Assembly (NCBI GenBank): GCA_036346395.1
Contig: CM070613.1
Span: 24,546,818 to 24,610,817 of the forward strand
DNA length: 64,000 nucleotides
Reading direction: 5' to 3'
From: Hsuehochloa calcarea
Lineage: Eukaryota; Streptophyta; Magnoliopsida; Poales; Poaceae
Of the stretch, positions 11,944-22,969 are shown piece after piece (the stretch's first letter is position 1; every line of letters begins with the position of its first letter). The notes under the pieces were generated by a model. It ran no database searches and was not told where the DNA came from. It saw only the letters and a list, made by a program, of their open reading frames with translations. A program made the position numbers and the translations under genes.

Positions 11944-13290
11944 TTAAACGATTAGCTACCGTTTCGCAGTCATACTACGGCTGAAAGACATAAACAGCAG
12001 AAGTCCAAAAAATGTAATTTTCATGATTTTCCACAGCAACAGTAGAAAAGTCCATAAAAATATCTTCTATTCACCTGAAGCTACAAAAAAGTCGAGAAAC
12101 TATTTATCCTGATTCCCCACAGCAACAACAGAAGTCCAAAAAATGTAGTTTTCTTTTTACCTGATACCAAAAAAATGAAAGAGAGCATAGAATGTAACTA
12201 ATGTATGGGCTGATGTGCATAATAGCAATTGTACACCTATTTCAATGAAAGACAGTAAATTAAGTCTACTATTCAGTAAAGAAGAATAACGGTGCAAAAA
12301 ACTTAAAGTAAGATCAGAGACGATAGTATATGGTAACCAAAAGGACACCGAAGGTTCATTTCGACCTACCACTTAAGAGCAATACCTTTCAAATTTAGAT
12401 TATTTATGTCACACCGAAATAAGTAGATATCAAGCTGCACAATCAAATCTGTAATGAAAATAAACATGCCATTTACATGTCTGGAAAAATATAATTGATA
12501 TTACAAGTAGCTAGCTTGTTGCAAGTCTTTCACATACTACTTTCAACTCTTTTTCGAAAAAAAGTGGCCAATCATGCCAAATTCGATCACATATCCCAAT
12601 AAATGCGTAAACCATGAAGGAACAACAACGGAGCTCATATAAATTTGAGAAAGTATTGATAATATGAAAATGTTTATGTAGATCACTTCAATCTATGTAT
12701 AAACGCAACAGGTTAAGGAATAAGTTAGAAAGTCAGTAAGGGCGTGTGTTCAATACAGCACGGTTAGTATATTTTTTCTTTTTACTCCCCTTTTTTGAAA
12801 GTATTTTTTTTTGTTATGAGTGTGTAATCAAGGAAATGGAAATACAGAAAGTTTTTTTCTTCTGGCTTTCTGAGCCATATAATGGATCTACTATGTATCA
12901 GTACCTACTTTAGCTTTGAAATGTACTTGTTCTACTAAGCAAAGACAAAATGTAGAACTAAACATTTTTTCGTCTGTAGAGATATGTAAAATGATGATGT
13001 AGAACAAAGCGTGTTCGTAAAGGTTTCCAGCACAAGAATGGCCTTTTGAGCAAAGACACTATGTTAAAGAAGGAATGATATAAATCCGAGAAAGTATTTA
13101 TAAAAATAATGTGTACTTACCGTTAAAGATTATGTCTTACTTTAATATGACACATTTTAAAAATAATGTTTAGCAAACAATATTCGGCAAGCAACATAAG
13201 AAAAATATATCATGCTAAACTATCACGGTTACACAAAAGACATTCATTAGAATCACTAACATCTATTACACAAGTTTAAAAGAGCAACAC
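11944..13290. other. Non-coding interior of element C
   Basis: AT-rich sequence without a supported gene. It would be the region downstream of the dehydrogenase exon before the gypsy element inserted. Short internally repeated phrases such as CAACAGAAGTCCAAAAAATG (about 11996 and 12126) are present. Confidence 0.4.
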
Positions 13291-13295
13291 CCTTC

Positions 13296-14231
13296 TGATG
13301 AGTCACGGCGGCCCGATCTTCCGATAGGTTCGATTTGGTTCGTCGCGAGGACGTTGACGCTTTGAGGCTTCCGACCAACAGATCGTCACCTCGCAATTCG
13401 CTACACCCGCACGCTCGTCGTTATCGACTGTGCTTGCACGCCGATCGACCTTACCATTTAAGGTTAATGTTCCCGCAAGCAATCAAGAAACTCACAAGAA
13501 CAAGGTAGATGCAATCAATTGTATTGCGGATATGGATGAAGTTTACAAGTGGGGTTCCTCAAACCGATAATCGCTAAACCGCAATTGGCGTAATAATCTA
13601 AGAAAACCCGCCTAAACTACGGCTCATCAGATATATATAGGGGACGGAGGAGGTCGACCTAGGTTGTGCGCCGTGGGATGAGGCGTACACAACCCGGACT
13701 CCGATCTCGCCACGCTTACAAAGTCTTATTAGTTTCAAATGGTGACGCAAAGACCTTGTGTCGCGATTTCGGTCGAAGATCTAGTCGTAGGATCGGTCCT
13801 AGGTGGTCTTGAGGAGTCCATGCTATCTTTGGTCATAGATTGTGTCCAACGAGTAAATCGTGGCTCGACTCTCGGTTGTAGAGTGCTCCCAACGAAGTCA
13901 TCCGGTCGTAGGCCTTCTTGAAGTGGTCGAGGCCTTGCGGAATCGGTCGTGGACCTTCTTGAACGGGTCGTAGGCCTTCTTGATGTGGTCGAGACCTTCT
14001 TGAACCGGTCGTAGGCCTTCTTGAAGTGGTCGAATCCTAGATTTCGAGTACAAGTAAATTATCTCCATTAGGCAAAGATCATAGAGTTCTCAAATAATAC
14101 ACTCACCCTAGAAACGATTTTACCGATAGATTAAGTCACGTGCTCTAGCTCTTGTCATAGGACCTTGTAGTCCAACACCCAAATCGAAGGTCTTGTGTAG
14201 TACGTGTATCCGAAGGAGGATGTCCTCATCA
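13296..14231 (-). repeat. Gypsy 3' LTR (left)
   Basis: 936 bases, TGATGAGTCACGG to GATGTCCTCATCA. The TATA-like TATATATA lies at 13632-13639. It contains reiterated GTCGTAGGCCTTCTTGAAGT phrases at 13905-14030, also present in the right LTR. Confidence 0.92.
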
Positions 14232-14246
14232 TACTCCCTTCTTGAA
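14232..14246 (-). other. Gypsy polypurine tract
   Basis: The minus strand reads AAGAAGGGAGTA directly against the 3' LTR start TGATGAGG. This is the expected priming site for plus-strand DNA synthesis. Confidence 0.7.
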
Positions 14247-14757
14247 TTGGAGTCGCCCTCGACTCAAGCTCATCTTCTTCTCCCACGATGGTTTCAAATC
14301 AAATGTTAAATGTGGGACTAACCCCAAAATCTGCAGTAATTCTAACCGATATGCATTATCATTTATCTTCTTAATTATCTTAAACGGTCCTGCAGCCTCT
14401 AGGCATCAACTTTGATTTTCTTAATTCCGTAAATCTATCCTTTCTCAAATGAACCCAAACTAAATCACCGGTTCTATTTTGACAACTTTCCTACCTTTAT
14501 TTCCAAAGAACCCTATACTTTCCAAATACGCGCTATATTCTCTTTAGTGGTCTCATGCAACTTGAGAATAAATGCAAGACGCTTCTTAGCATCTAGATTT
14601 ATTTTTCAGAGGTTGGTAAAGGTAGTAAATCAATAGGAGCACGGGGTTAAAACCATACACTACCCAAACGGACTTACCTTGGTGGTGGAGTGTATCGACC
14701 TATTGTAAGCAAACTCAATATGCGGTAAACAATCTTCCCACATCTTCAAGTTCTTCT
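14247..14757 (-). other. Gypsy integrase C-terminal and tail region, degenerate
   Basis: Lies between the polypurine tract and the recognisable integrase core. The position implies the integrase C-terminal domain, but frames are broken and I cannot identify a specific domain such as a chromodomain. Confidence 0.4.
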
Positions 14758-16990
14758 TTAAAACAGCCCGCAACATGGTGGATAATGTGCGGTTGACAAC
14801 CTCCGCTTGTCCATCGCTTGGGGATGACACGTAGTAGAAAACAGCAGCTTTGTTCCCAATTTATTCCAAAGCGATCTCCAAAAGTGGCTCAAAACTTCGT
14901 GATCGCGATCCGAGACAATAGTATTGGGCACTCCATGTAAGCTTAACGATTTCAAAAACAAATCAGCTATGTTTGTAGCATCATCGCTCTTGTGACAAGA
15001 TATAAAATGTGCCATTTTAGAAAATCGATCCACTACGACAAATATACTATCTCTCCCTCTTTGTCCTAGGAAATCCTAAAACAAAATCCATAGAAATATC
15101 CTCCCAAGGGGCACTAGGAATAGGAAGAGGCATATAAAGTCCATGTGGATTGAGACGGACTTAGCTTTGTTGCATGTAGTGCAATGAGCCACGTGCGCTC
15201 AACATCACGCCTCATTTTTGGCCAAAAGAAGTGGGTGGTCAGACATCTTGTCTTTTTGCTCCAAAATGCGCCATCAAACCTCCTCCATGTGCCTCTGAAT
15301 AACAAAAGACGACTGAGCTAGCCGGAATGCATAGCTTGTTAGCACGATAGATCAAACCATCATTCACACATAGTTATTCCATATCTTCCCTTCTTTACAA
15401 TGTTCAAGCACTTCCTTAAAGTCCAAATCGCTGACATATAAACTCTTAATGGCCTCCAAACCAAAAATCTTATGGTCAAGTTGAGATAACATGGTATAAC
15501 GCCTAGAGAGCGCATCAAGAATAACATTGTCCTTACCTTTCTTATGCTTTATGACATATGGAAACGACTCAATAAATTCTACCCAATTAGCATGTCGCTT
15601 ATTCAGTTTAGCTTGACTTCTAATATGTTTTAGCGATTCATGATCGTAATGTATAACAAATTCTTTGGGCCATAAATAATGTTGCCAAGTTTGAAGCACA
15701 CTAACTAAAGCATACAATTCTTTGTCATAGGTGGAATAATTCAAACTAGGCCCATTTAGTTTCTCGCTAAAATATGCGACGGTTTACCTTCTTGAATCAA
15801 TACACCACCTATTCCAATCCCGCTAGCGCCACATTCAATCTCAAAAGTCTTACCAAAATCGGGGAGTTGGAGTAGGGTGCTTGAGTGAGCTTCTTTCAAC
15901 AAGTTGAATGCCTTCTCTTGCAGTCCCCATTGAAAGGCACTCTTTCTTTGTCAATTCATTCAATGAAAGCGGCAATGGTGCTGAAATCCCGCACAAAACG
16001 CCGATAGAATCCAAAGAAGGCCGTGGAAGCTCCGCACCGTGAATACGCTGGTCGGTGTCGGCCACTTTGGATGGCTACAATCTTTGTCTCATCCACCTCA
16101 ATTCCCCGTGGTGTCACAACATATCCAAGAAACGCAACTCGATCGGGTGCAAAAGGTGCACTTTTCGAGGTTACCAAACAAACGTATGCCTCTCAAAGCA
16201 TTAAAAACAGCACGATATGATTCAAATGTAGCTCATGTGACTTGCTATAAATCAAGATATCATCAAAGTAAACCACCACAAATTTTCCAATGAAAGGACG
16301 AAACCTCGCTCATCAAACGCATAAAAGTACTAGGTGCATTAGTTAGACCGAAGGCATCACTAACCACTCATATAATCCGAACTTAGTTTTAAAAGCGCTT
16401 TTCCATTCATCTCCTAAGTTCATTCTAACTGGTGGTAACCACTCCACAAGTCAATCTTTGTGAAAATAATAGAACCACTCAATTCATCTAGCATGTCGCC
16501 TAGCCTTGGGATAGGATGACGATACCTTATAGTAATGTTATTAATGGCTCGCAATCAATACACATACGCCAACTACCGCCTTTCTTAGGAACCAAAAGAA
16601 CTGAACAAAGACAAGGACTAAGGCTTTCTCTTACGCACTCCACGGTCCGTAAGATCTTGGACTTATCATTGAATTTCCTTAGTCTCCTCTCGATTGGTCC
16701 TATATGCAAAGACGGCTTTGGCAAAGTCGCCCCGGATCAAATCAATTTGATGCTCTATCCTCGAATAGGTGGTAATCCCGGGTACCTCACCGAATACATC
16801 CACATACTCCCGCAAAAGGTTAGCAATAAAGGAGGCAAAGAGCTAGCTATATCCTCAAGCGAGTATAAGGCATTTTTGCATATCAAAGCATAGCATGGCA
16901 ACTCATTATCACAAATTTTAGCAAGTTCAGATTTAGTGGCAATCATAACACATCCCTTCAATTTAATCCCTCGCACTTAGGACTAGACGC
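14758..16990 (-). pseudogene. Gypsy pol pseudogene: reverse transcriptase, RNase H, integrase
   Basis: Reading right to left: reverse transcriptase N-terminal part (16527-16724, with WRMCIDCEPL), the catalytic loop near 16245-16290 (VVVYFDDILIYS), thumb/connection (15956-16177, with FLGYVVTPRGIEVDE and FYRRFVRDF), RNase H (15364-15744, with YSTYDKELYALV and HYDHESLKHI), the integrase zinc-binding part (15114-15305, with THFFWPKMRRDVE) and the integrase core start (14758-15033, MDRFSKMAHFISCHKSDDA, containing the first catalytic Asp). Segments lie in different frames, and the longest open piece is 126 residues. The missing parts between them are present as DNA but shifted. No function is expected. 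Confidence 0.88.
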
Positions 16991-16999
16991 CACTTTCTC

Positions 17000-17820
17000 C
17001 CTTTTAGGTGGGAAAACACGCTTTGCTACTTGCTCGATTTTTAGAATCATGCTTATCGGTTTTTCTTTCATTTTTAGCGCTTCTTCTTCATCTTTCAAAA
17101 TCTCACCGTGTTAAAGGCAATAACTTAATCTTCTTGCCCTTGTGTAAGAACGAGTAGGTATTAGCTCTACCATGGTGCAAAACATCATTGTCATATATCC
17201 AAGGCCTACAGAGCAATAAAGAGCAGCTTGCATCGGTACTATATCAAAGTCGAACTATCTTTGTATTTACCAAATGAAAATTACACGCTCACAACTTTGT
17301 TTACCTTTAACTTACCACACGAATTGAACCATTGGATGTAGTAGGGACGTGGGTGGGGTTGTGTGGTCAAGCCAAGCTTCTCGACCATCTCTGAGCTTGC
17401 AAGGTTGTTGCGCTCCTCCATCAACGATGACTCGCAGCTCATCCTTCACAAGAAATCTGTTTGAAACAAGTTATGCCGCTGATTTTGCTCCGCCTTCCAC
17501 TTGTGCGCCAAAGACTGCTATGCAACAAGGCTCATATGATACTCGTGTCAACAAAGCAGCCTACTTGCTCCTCTACACCATCAAGATCACCGCCTGCCTC
17601 GCCTCCTCCACCGCAATGTTAGCCGCAAGTACATATTCATCCTCAATATCACTACTACTTACATATCCACCGCCCAGAGTGGCAAGGTATGCTCACGACT
17701 TGGGCATCCTTCATGACGGTCCCATTCCCTTGCAACGGTGGCAAATAATCCCTGTGGTACGACCAAAGGAAGCAACCGAGGAAGAACTCTTGGTCGAGCC
17801 CGTACACTAGTAGGTTTGCT
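17000..17820 (-). pseudogene. Gypsy protease and zinc-knuckle region, degenerate
   Basis: Lies between gag and reverse transcriptase, where gypsy elements encode a CCHC knuckle and an aspartic protease. Frame breaks prevent me from pointing to the knuckle or the DSG/DTG active site. The call rests on position. The plus-strand open frame over 17349-17810 looks like a shadow of this region. Confidence 0.4.
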
Positions 17821-17824
17821 TACC

Positions 17825-18885
17825 TCGGTGCCCGTGATGTGGTCTGAGGTGTCACTGAACACACCCTACTCGAGGAGGGGGCAGCAAACCGTAGCCGAAA
17901 GTGGTGGTGTTTTGGCTTGCCCCAAGACCGGTCGTGGTGTAGACATGCTCCCAAAATTGTTCCTTGGCCTCGTTGTTGTCCCCGCAATTCTTTTTCTCGC
18001 CAAACATGCAAGTTGGAACAATCTAGGACACTATCGTATTCTTTGTAATCCACTATGTCCTAATTTCACATCTTAATCCTCCATAAAACGTGCTATTGCA
18101 GCTTCTTCATCCTCAATAATATCACAACGCAACATGCTAATTTGTAGCTCCCGATAATATTCTTCTACGGATCTATTACCTTGATTTAAGCGCTGCATTT
18201 TATTACGCAAATCACGCTTAAAAGAAGGTGGGACAAATCATACGCATAGCAACCTTTAAACCATCCCACGAGTAGGCGCTAATCCTTCTGCAAACCCTAT
18301 TCCACCAAATGATGGCAAAGTTTTTAAATTCACTTGTGGCTTGCCTAACTCTATGCACTTCAGGAACTAAGTGAGCATTCAATTTTTGTTCTACCGTTAT
18401 CTCCCAATCTAGATATATTTCGCATCATAAGCACCCGCAAAAGTTGGTATAGTGAACTTGACTTTAGCATATGGATCATCATGGGCATTATGTTGTCGAA
18501 AATTGTTACCTCTCATACCTTGACGGTTGAAGTTCGGCCGGTTCGTTATCGTGCATCAAAGGCGCCGTGGTCGCATCTCATTATCATTATCAAACTCATG
18601 GTCATGGTCGCACCATGAGGTTCCACACGACCAACGCTTGGTGGTCGATTCACCATTCTTTCGAGGCGTAGTGAGCGCCGCAATACTATCGTTGATTGAA
18701 CGTTGTAATGTGATCGTGGTAGCTTGAAGCTTCCTGTCGATGTCCTCATTAACGGTAGTGCGTTGTTCATCCAATAGCATCATGAGCTCTTCCCTCAAAA
18801 TACACTCTTGCGCATCCAATCCTTCACCGACATGGTTAGTAGGAGACAAAAGACAACACAAAGGTATTATCCCTATCACTATTAG
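17825..18885 (-). pseudogene. Gypsy gag pseudogene
   Basis: Gag forms the particle in which the RNA is copied. The N-terminal piece (18556-18879) is polar and predicted helical (LREELMMLLDEQRTTVNEDI). The central retrotransposon gag domain is spread over 17830-18520 in several frames, with recognisable phrases such as QDIVDYKEYDSVLDC near 18020-18060. The block ends about 1 kb from the primer site, as expected. Multiple indels make it non-functional. Confidence 0.65.
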
Positions 18886-18899
18886 GTGGTCTGAGGGTG

Positions 18900-19880
18900 G
18901 AATCGCACACTCTTAAGTGTCTTACCAAGCTCTTATGAGTTTCTTACCAAATTGCAGCAGGTGGTCTGATCGGCGAAGGTGGGATGTACGATCACGTCGG
19001 AGGCGAATGCGAGGATCCAATCTGAGGGCCGAAAGTATGTGGAGCCTTGATAGGCAATGTTTAGTAGCAAGGAATAGCAATAATGAAATCAGATTAGCAA
19101 AGTGAATAAAAGTCCACAAGATTGGCCACATTCTTGTCGCCCAAACGCTGCTCCTAGAATTAGCTCAAGCAAATGTAAGGTAGGGTAGATACAAACACAA
19201 TCGGATCCAAAATCACAAAGCAACTCCTTCTTTTCTTCTTCTTCTTTTTGCACTCTTTGCTTTCTTTCTTTTTTTTTTGACTGCAAAACCCAACCTAGGG
19301 TTTTTTTGCTAATGTGACCTTGACTCAAAACTCTTCAAAACCCTTTCCGGTCTATGGATATATATGGGTCACAAACTTTTTCCGAGAGCAGGGTACAAAG
19401 GTAATTAAAAGATACTCTCTCTCTCTCTAAACTTTAGCTATGGGAAAATTCACCAATGATTGTTTTCGACTAGGTGGTGGGGTGTCCGAGAGCAACAAGA
19501 TAATAAATAGGGTTGTCTGACACGAGTGGTTGGTCGAATCCGACCGCACGCTCGCTTACGACCAGTGGAGAAGCCGAATCCGGTAGGTGGTCGATGGGGT
19601 GGTGTTGTGGTCGTATTGAGGGGGTGTCTAGATGATCGACACAAAGAAAGACTCGACGCTAGACACTAGATTACTTAACGACTAGACCAAAGAACAAAGA
19701 CACCGACGATGGACTCGAATTCAACAACGCTAAACCGAAAACACAATTGCGAAGGCACAAAGTGGTTTGGACAATGGAATAATTACGATCTAAAATTTTT
19801 TATAGGGCAATTTTCGACTCTAGGTGATGGAACAAAACTCACAAAAATGGGATAAACGAAATTACCTAACGGCAACCTTA
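18900..19880 (-). other. Gypsy 5' untranslated leader
   Basis: Non-coding sequence between the 5' LTR and gag. It contains a short CT tract (19412-19427) and T-rich runs near 19230-19280. No gene is supported. Confidence 0.5.
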
Positions 19881-19891
19881 GCTCGATACCA
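19881..19891 (-). other. Gypsy primer binding site
   Basis: The minus strand reads TGGTATCGAGC two bases from the 5' LTR end. It resembles the initiator tRNA-Met complement TGGTATCAGAGC used by many plant retrotransposons, with a short deletion or variant. Confidence 0.7.
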
Positions 19892-19893
19892 CT

Positions 19894-20832
19894 TGATGAG
19901 TCACGGCGCCCGATCTTCCGATAGGTTCGATTTGGTTCGCCGTGAGGACGTTGACGCTTTGAGGCTTCCGACCAATGTATCGTCACCGCAATTCGCTACA
20001 CCCGCATGTTCGCGTTATCGACCACGCTTGCACGCCGATCGACCTTACCACGAAGGTTAATGTTCCCGCAAGCAATCAAGAAACTCACAAGAACAAGGTA
20101 GATGCAATCAATTGTATTGCGGATATGGATGAAGTTTACAAGTGGGGTTCCTCAAACCGATAATCGCGAAACCGCAATTGGCGTAATAATCTAAGAAAAC
20201 CCGCCTCTAAACTACTGGCGCCATCAGATATATATAGGGGACGGAGGAGGTCGACCTAGGGTTGTGCGCCGTGGGATGAGGCGTACACAACCCGACTCCG
20301 ATCTCGCCACGCTTACAAAGTCTTATTAGTTTCAAAACGGTGACGCAGCACCTTGTGTCGCGCATTTCGTCGAAGATCTAGTCGTAGGATCGGTCCTAGG
20401 GTGGTCTTGAGGAGTCCATGCTATCTTTGGTCATAGATTGTGTCTAACGAGTATCGTGCTCGCCTCTCGGTCGAGAGTGCTCCCAACGAGTCATCCGTCA
20501 TAGGCCTTCTTGAAGTGGTCATAGGCCTTGCGAATCGGGTCGTGGACCTTCTTGAATCGGTCGTAGGCCTTCTTGAAGTGGTCGAGACCTTCTTGAACTG
20601 GTCGTAGGCCTTCTTGAAGTGGTCGTAATCCTAGATTTCGAGTACAAGTAAATTATCTCCATTAGGCAAAGATCATAGAGTTCTCAAATAATACACTCAA
20701 ATTTCTAGAAACGATTTTACCTGATAGATTAAGTCACGTGCTCTAGCTCTTGTCATAGGACCTTGTAGTCCAACACTCAAATCTGGAAGGTCTTGTGTAG
20801 TACGTGTATCCGAAGGAGGGATGTCCTCATCA
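19894..20832 (-). repeat. Gypsy 5' LTR (right)
   Basis: 939 bases, same termini as the left LTR, TATATATA at 20229-20236. The outer end (20697-20832 on the minus strand) is open and encodes a tail with GPMTRARARDL, which in the 3' LTR would be the end of the polyprotein. Confidence 0.92.
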
Positions 20833-20842
20833 CCTTCCCCAC

Positions 20843-21080
20843 CTGAATCTACACTGAAGATGTTACCGGTTACATATGATGATGTTTCATGGATCAGAAA
20901 ACGAACCAGCGATGTTAGTGTTGGATTAGTAGTGCCAATTGTCTTAAGTGGCACTATCTTTGAAACGACATTGTTCAGCCATCTCTTTTGCATTAGAGGA
21001 GTAGTTATCTCCGACTTGAAGATTCCACGCGCAATTGAGTTCACTCTAATGCCAAATGCTCCAAATTCCAAAGCCATTAG
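20843..21080 (-). pseudogene. Short-chain dehydrogenase/reductase (SDR) exon fragment
   Basis: The minus strand encodes LMALEFGAFGIRVNSIARG, then TTPLMQKRWLNNVV, TSLVRFLIHETSSYVTGN and IFSVDSG. This is the C-terminal part of a classical SDR (NAD(P)-dependent oxidoreductase) resembling the plant family of Arabidopsis At3g55290. The exon is bounded by a clear acceptor (TTGGTGCAG at 21081-21089) and a donor (CAG/GTGGGG at 20842), so it is one internal 238-base exon. Upstream, 21081-21154 could be a small intron (minus-strand GTACTAT to GTGCAG). The active-site exons (Tyr-x3-Lys) and the nucleotide-binding Gly motif were not found. The gypsy element inserted 9-10 bases beyond the donor. The fragment lies inside CACTA element C. 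Confidence 0.85.
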
Positions 21081-21154
21081 CTGCACCAACATAAACATAT
21101 CCAATGTAGTTTGTTATGAACACAGGAACATTTGATGAGGAATAAGGATAGTAC

Positions 21155-22215
21155 CTTTATGCTCAAGATAATTAAGAAAAGCGTTTTAAACCATAGAAAC
21201 AATTCACATTAAGATATACTCAAAGTCAAATACTAAGTTGTGAAAAAATTCAGAGTTATGTAGTATATCGGCCACAAGCCTACACCGAACAGTTGGGCGG
21301 GCTAAATGATCTTGTTAAGTCAAATGCATGTGACTAGTAAACACTTTATGCTACTCCTTTGTTACTAAATACTGGATCTCAACGTGTTGTGCGGGACGGT
21401 GACATGATCTTGTCTGGTTTACATTTTGGGTATTAATTTTTTCAAGTTATATATGTTAATAAAAATTCTAGAGTAAGACATTTGAGTATATTACTGGTCA
21501 AGGATTTTTTTTTACTACTTGCATTCTAAAACGATGTCTATTAGAAATGTCATAAATATTAACACAGATGCAGAAAAGCTAACTAAGTGTATGCATACAT
21601 GCAGCCTGCAAAAGGGGGGAAACAAAGAAGGAAATATGATGAACAAATGGTATGCATGTATATATGTTACCCCAAAACAAACACTTGTAAGAGATCAGCA
21701 GTCTTCTGCCACAGTTATCCATTTTTCTGCACGATAATGTACCCGGTTTATGCATCAAAACGAAGTAACAGTCTTTAAAACGGACTACCAGATGACATGC
21801 CCTGTGCAAGAAATGGCAAAGAACACATTCCCTCGAAGCGCCTCTTTCCCACCAAAGACACAAGCCTCCCACTGCCATTTCCCCTCCTTTCACTTCTCCT
21901 CAGCCAAAGGCAAGACCCCCCAGCAGCAGCAAGGGGAGCAAGAGGGGGAAGAAGGCCAGCAGCCAGGGAGCAAGAAGAGGAAGAACCACCAGGGATGCTA
22001 GGAAGCCAGGGAGCCAAGAGGAAGCAGAGGGGAGCGACAACACAAGACCGGCACTGCCACCCTCCTGATCTCAGCAAGAGGTAAACCCAGCACCCATCAG
22101 TATGCAATACATAGCTACACACCATTCACATATATCACCAGATCTCAGTAGCATCACCCTTAATCTCCACCCAATAACATTATCATCCCTCAACCACACC
22201 CCAGAACATTCATCA
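21155..22215. other. Non-coding interior of element C, no supported gene
   Basis: 21155-21780 is AT-rich. 21790-22084 on the plus strand is open (95 residues, Gln/Glu/Arg-rich) and ends at a good donor-like CAAGAG/GTAAAC, so it could be a leader exon read rightward, but it matches nothing I recognise and may be compositional. Confidence 0.35.
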
Positions 22216-22270
22216 GTTCATCTCAGAGCAGTAGAGGGAGGAGTAGAGAGGGAAAGACGATAGGGAGTAG

Positions 22271-22403
22271 CATACCTCAAATGCTCAAGATCAACCAGCA
22301 CCTCACCATGTGGGCGGCAACCATGGTGGAAGCCACTCCACCCATCCAAACATGTGTATGCATCAAGCAAATCACATCCATCACCATACTCATGCATCAT
22401 CAA
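22271..22403 (-). CDS. Possible unrecognised exon in element C
   Basis: The minus strand has a short open segment beginning MMMHEYGDGCDLLDAYTCLD and ending at a donor-like GAG/GTATGC (22271-22276). Coding potential is suggested by cysteines and a balanced composition, unlike the flanking leader. I do not recognise the protein. It may be a third captured fragment or a leader exon of element C. Support is weak. Confidence 0.2.
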
Positions 22404-22449
22404 CTAAGCAACCACATCAGAAAGTAACACAATTAAAAACAGTAGTAAA

Positions 22450-22965
22450 GTAAAAAAAATGAAGGGGATCAGACTGAGTGCCGGCCCACGGCCGATAGGA
22501 AGCGGCGCATGCCATAGGCCGAGGGCGCACGGATCTGGGCCACTGTGGGGACCGAGTAGAGGGAGGAGAACAGGGCCGGGCCGGATCTGCGGAACCAGGG
22601 CGGCCGGCGGCCGGGGCGGGGCATACCAGATTGAGCAAAGGGGAGGAGGAGTCGGGAGTGGCGGCGCCTGGCCTCCGGCCGCGCCAGAGGTAGGAGGCGG
22701 CATAGAGAACCGACGCGCAGGGGCACCGAGGGGGGAGATCAGCCGGGGTGGAGCCAGCGGAGCCTGGAGGAGCAGCGCAGGAGGTGGCCAGCAGCAGCCG
22801 CCGAGAGCAGGAGCCGAGGAGGAGGAGAAGACGCCTGAGGGTGAGGATGGAGGCGATGGGGTGTCGGCCGAGAGGGTCTAGGGAGGAAGAGATGGAGGCG
22901 CCTGGAGTGTTGGCCGAAGGGGATAAGGGGGAGAGAGAGGGAGGGGATAAGGGGGACGAGGGATT
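22450..22965 (-). other. GC-rich leader at the right end of element C
   Basis: A very G-rich plus strand (GGAGGAG, GCCGGCGGCCGG) contains long open frames on both strands. That is typical of compositional bias rather than of a gene. The position just inside the subterminal repeats matches the GC- or CT-rich leaders of CACTA elements A and B, so it probably contains the promoter-proximal transcript of element C. Confidence 0.45.
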
Positions 22966-22969
22966 TCAG

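Larger units (their letters stand above)
13296..20832 (-). mobile_element. Ty3/gypsy LTR retrotransposon, complete ends, degenerate
   Basis: The two LTRs (13296-14231 and 19894-20832) begin TGATGAG and end CTCATCA, and the element is flanked by the exact five-base repeat CCTTC at 13291-13295 and 20833-20837. A primer binding site (minus strand TGGTATCGAGC, 19881-19891) adjoins the right LTR, and a purine tract (complement of 14232-14246) adjoins the left LTR, so the element reads on the minus strand. Order right to left is gag, protease region, reverse transcriptase, RNase H, integrase, the normal gypsy order. All frames are broken. The LTRs differ by many single-base changes and small indels, so the insertion is not recent. 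It landed in the SDR fragment carried by CACTA C. Confidence 0.93.

Noticed and set aside
17349..17810. 153-codon plus-strand frame inside the gypsy element
   Set aside because: Antisense to the gypsy polyprotein, no motif, and lies between gag and reverse transcriptase where the minus strand is expected to code.
22459..22881. Long open frames on both strands (up to 140 codons) around 22450-23020
   Set aside because: GC bias of about 75 percent leaves few stop codons on any frame. The proteins are Gly/Arg/Pro-rich without motifs. Position fits a CACTA leader.
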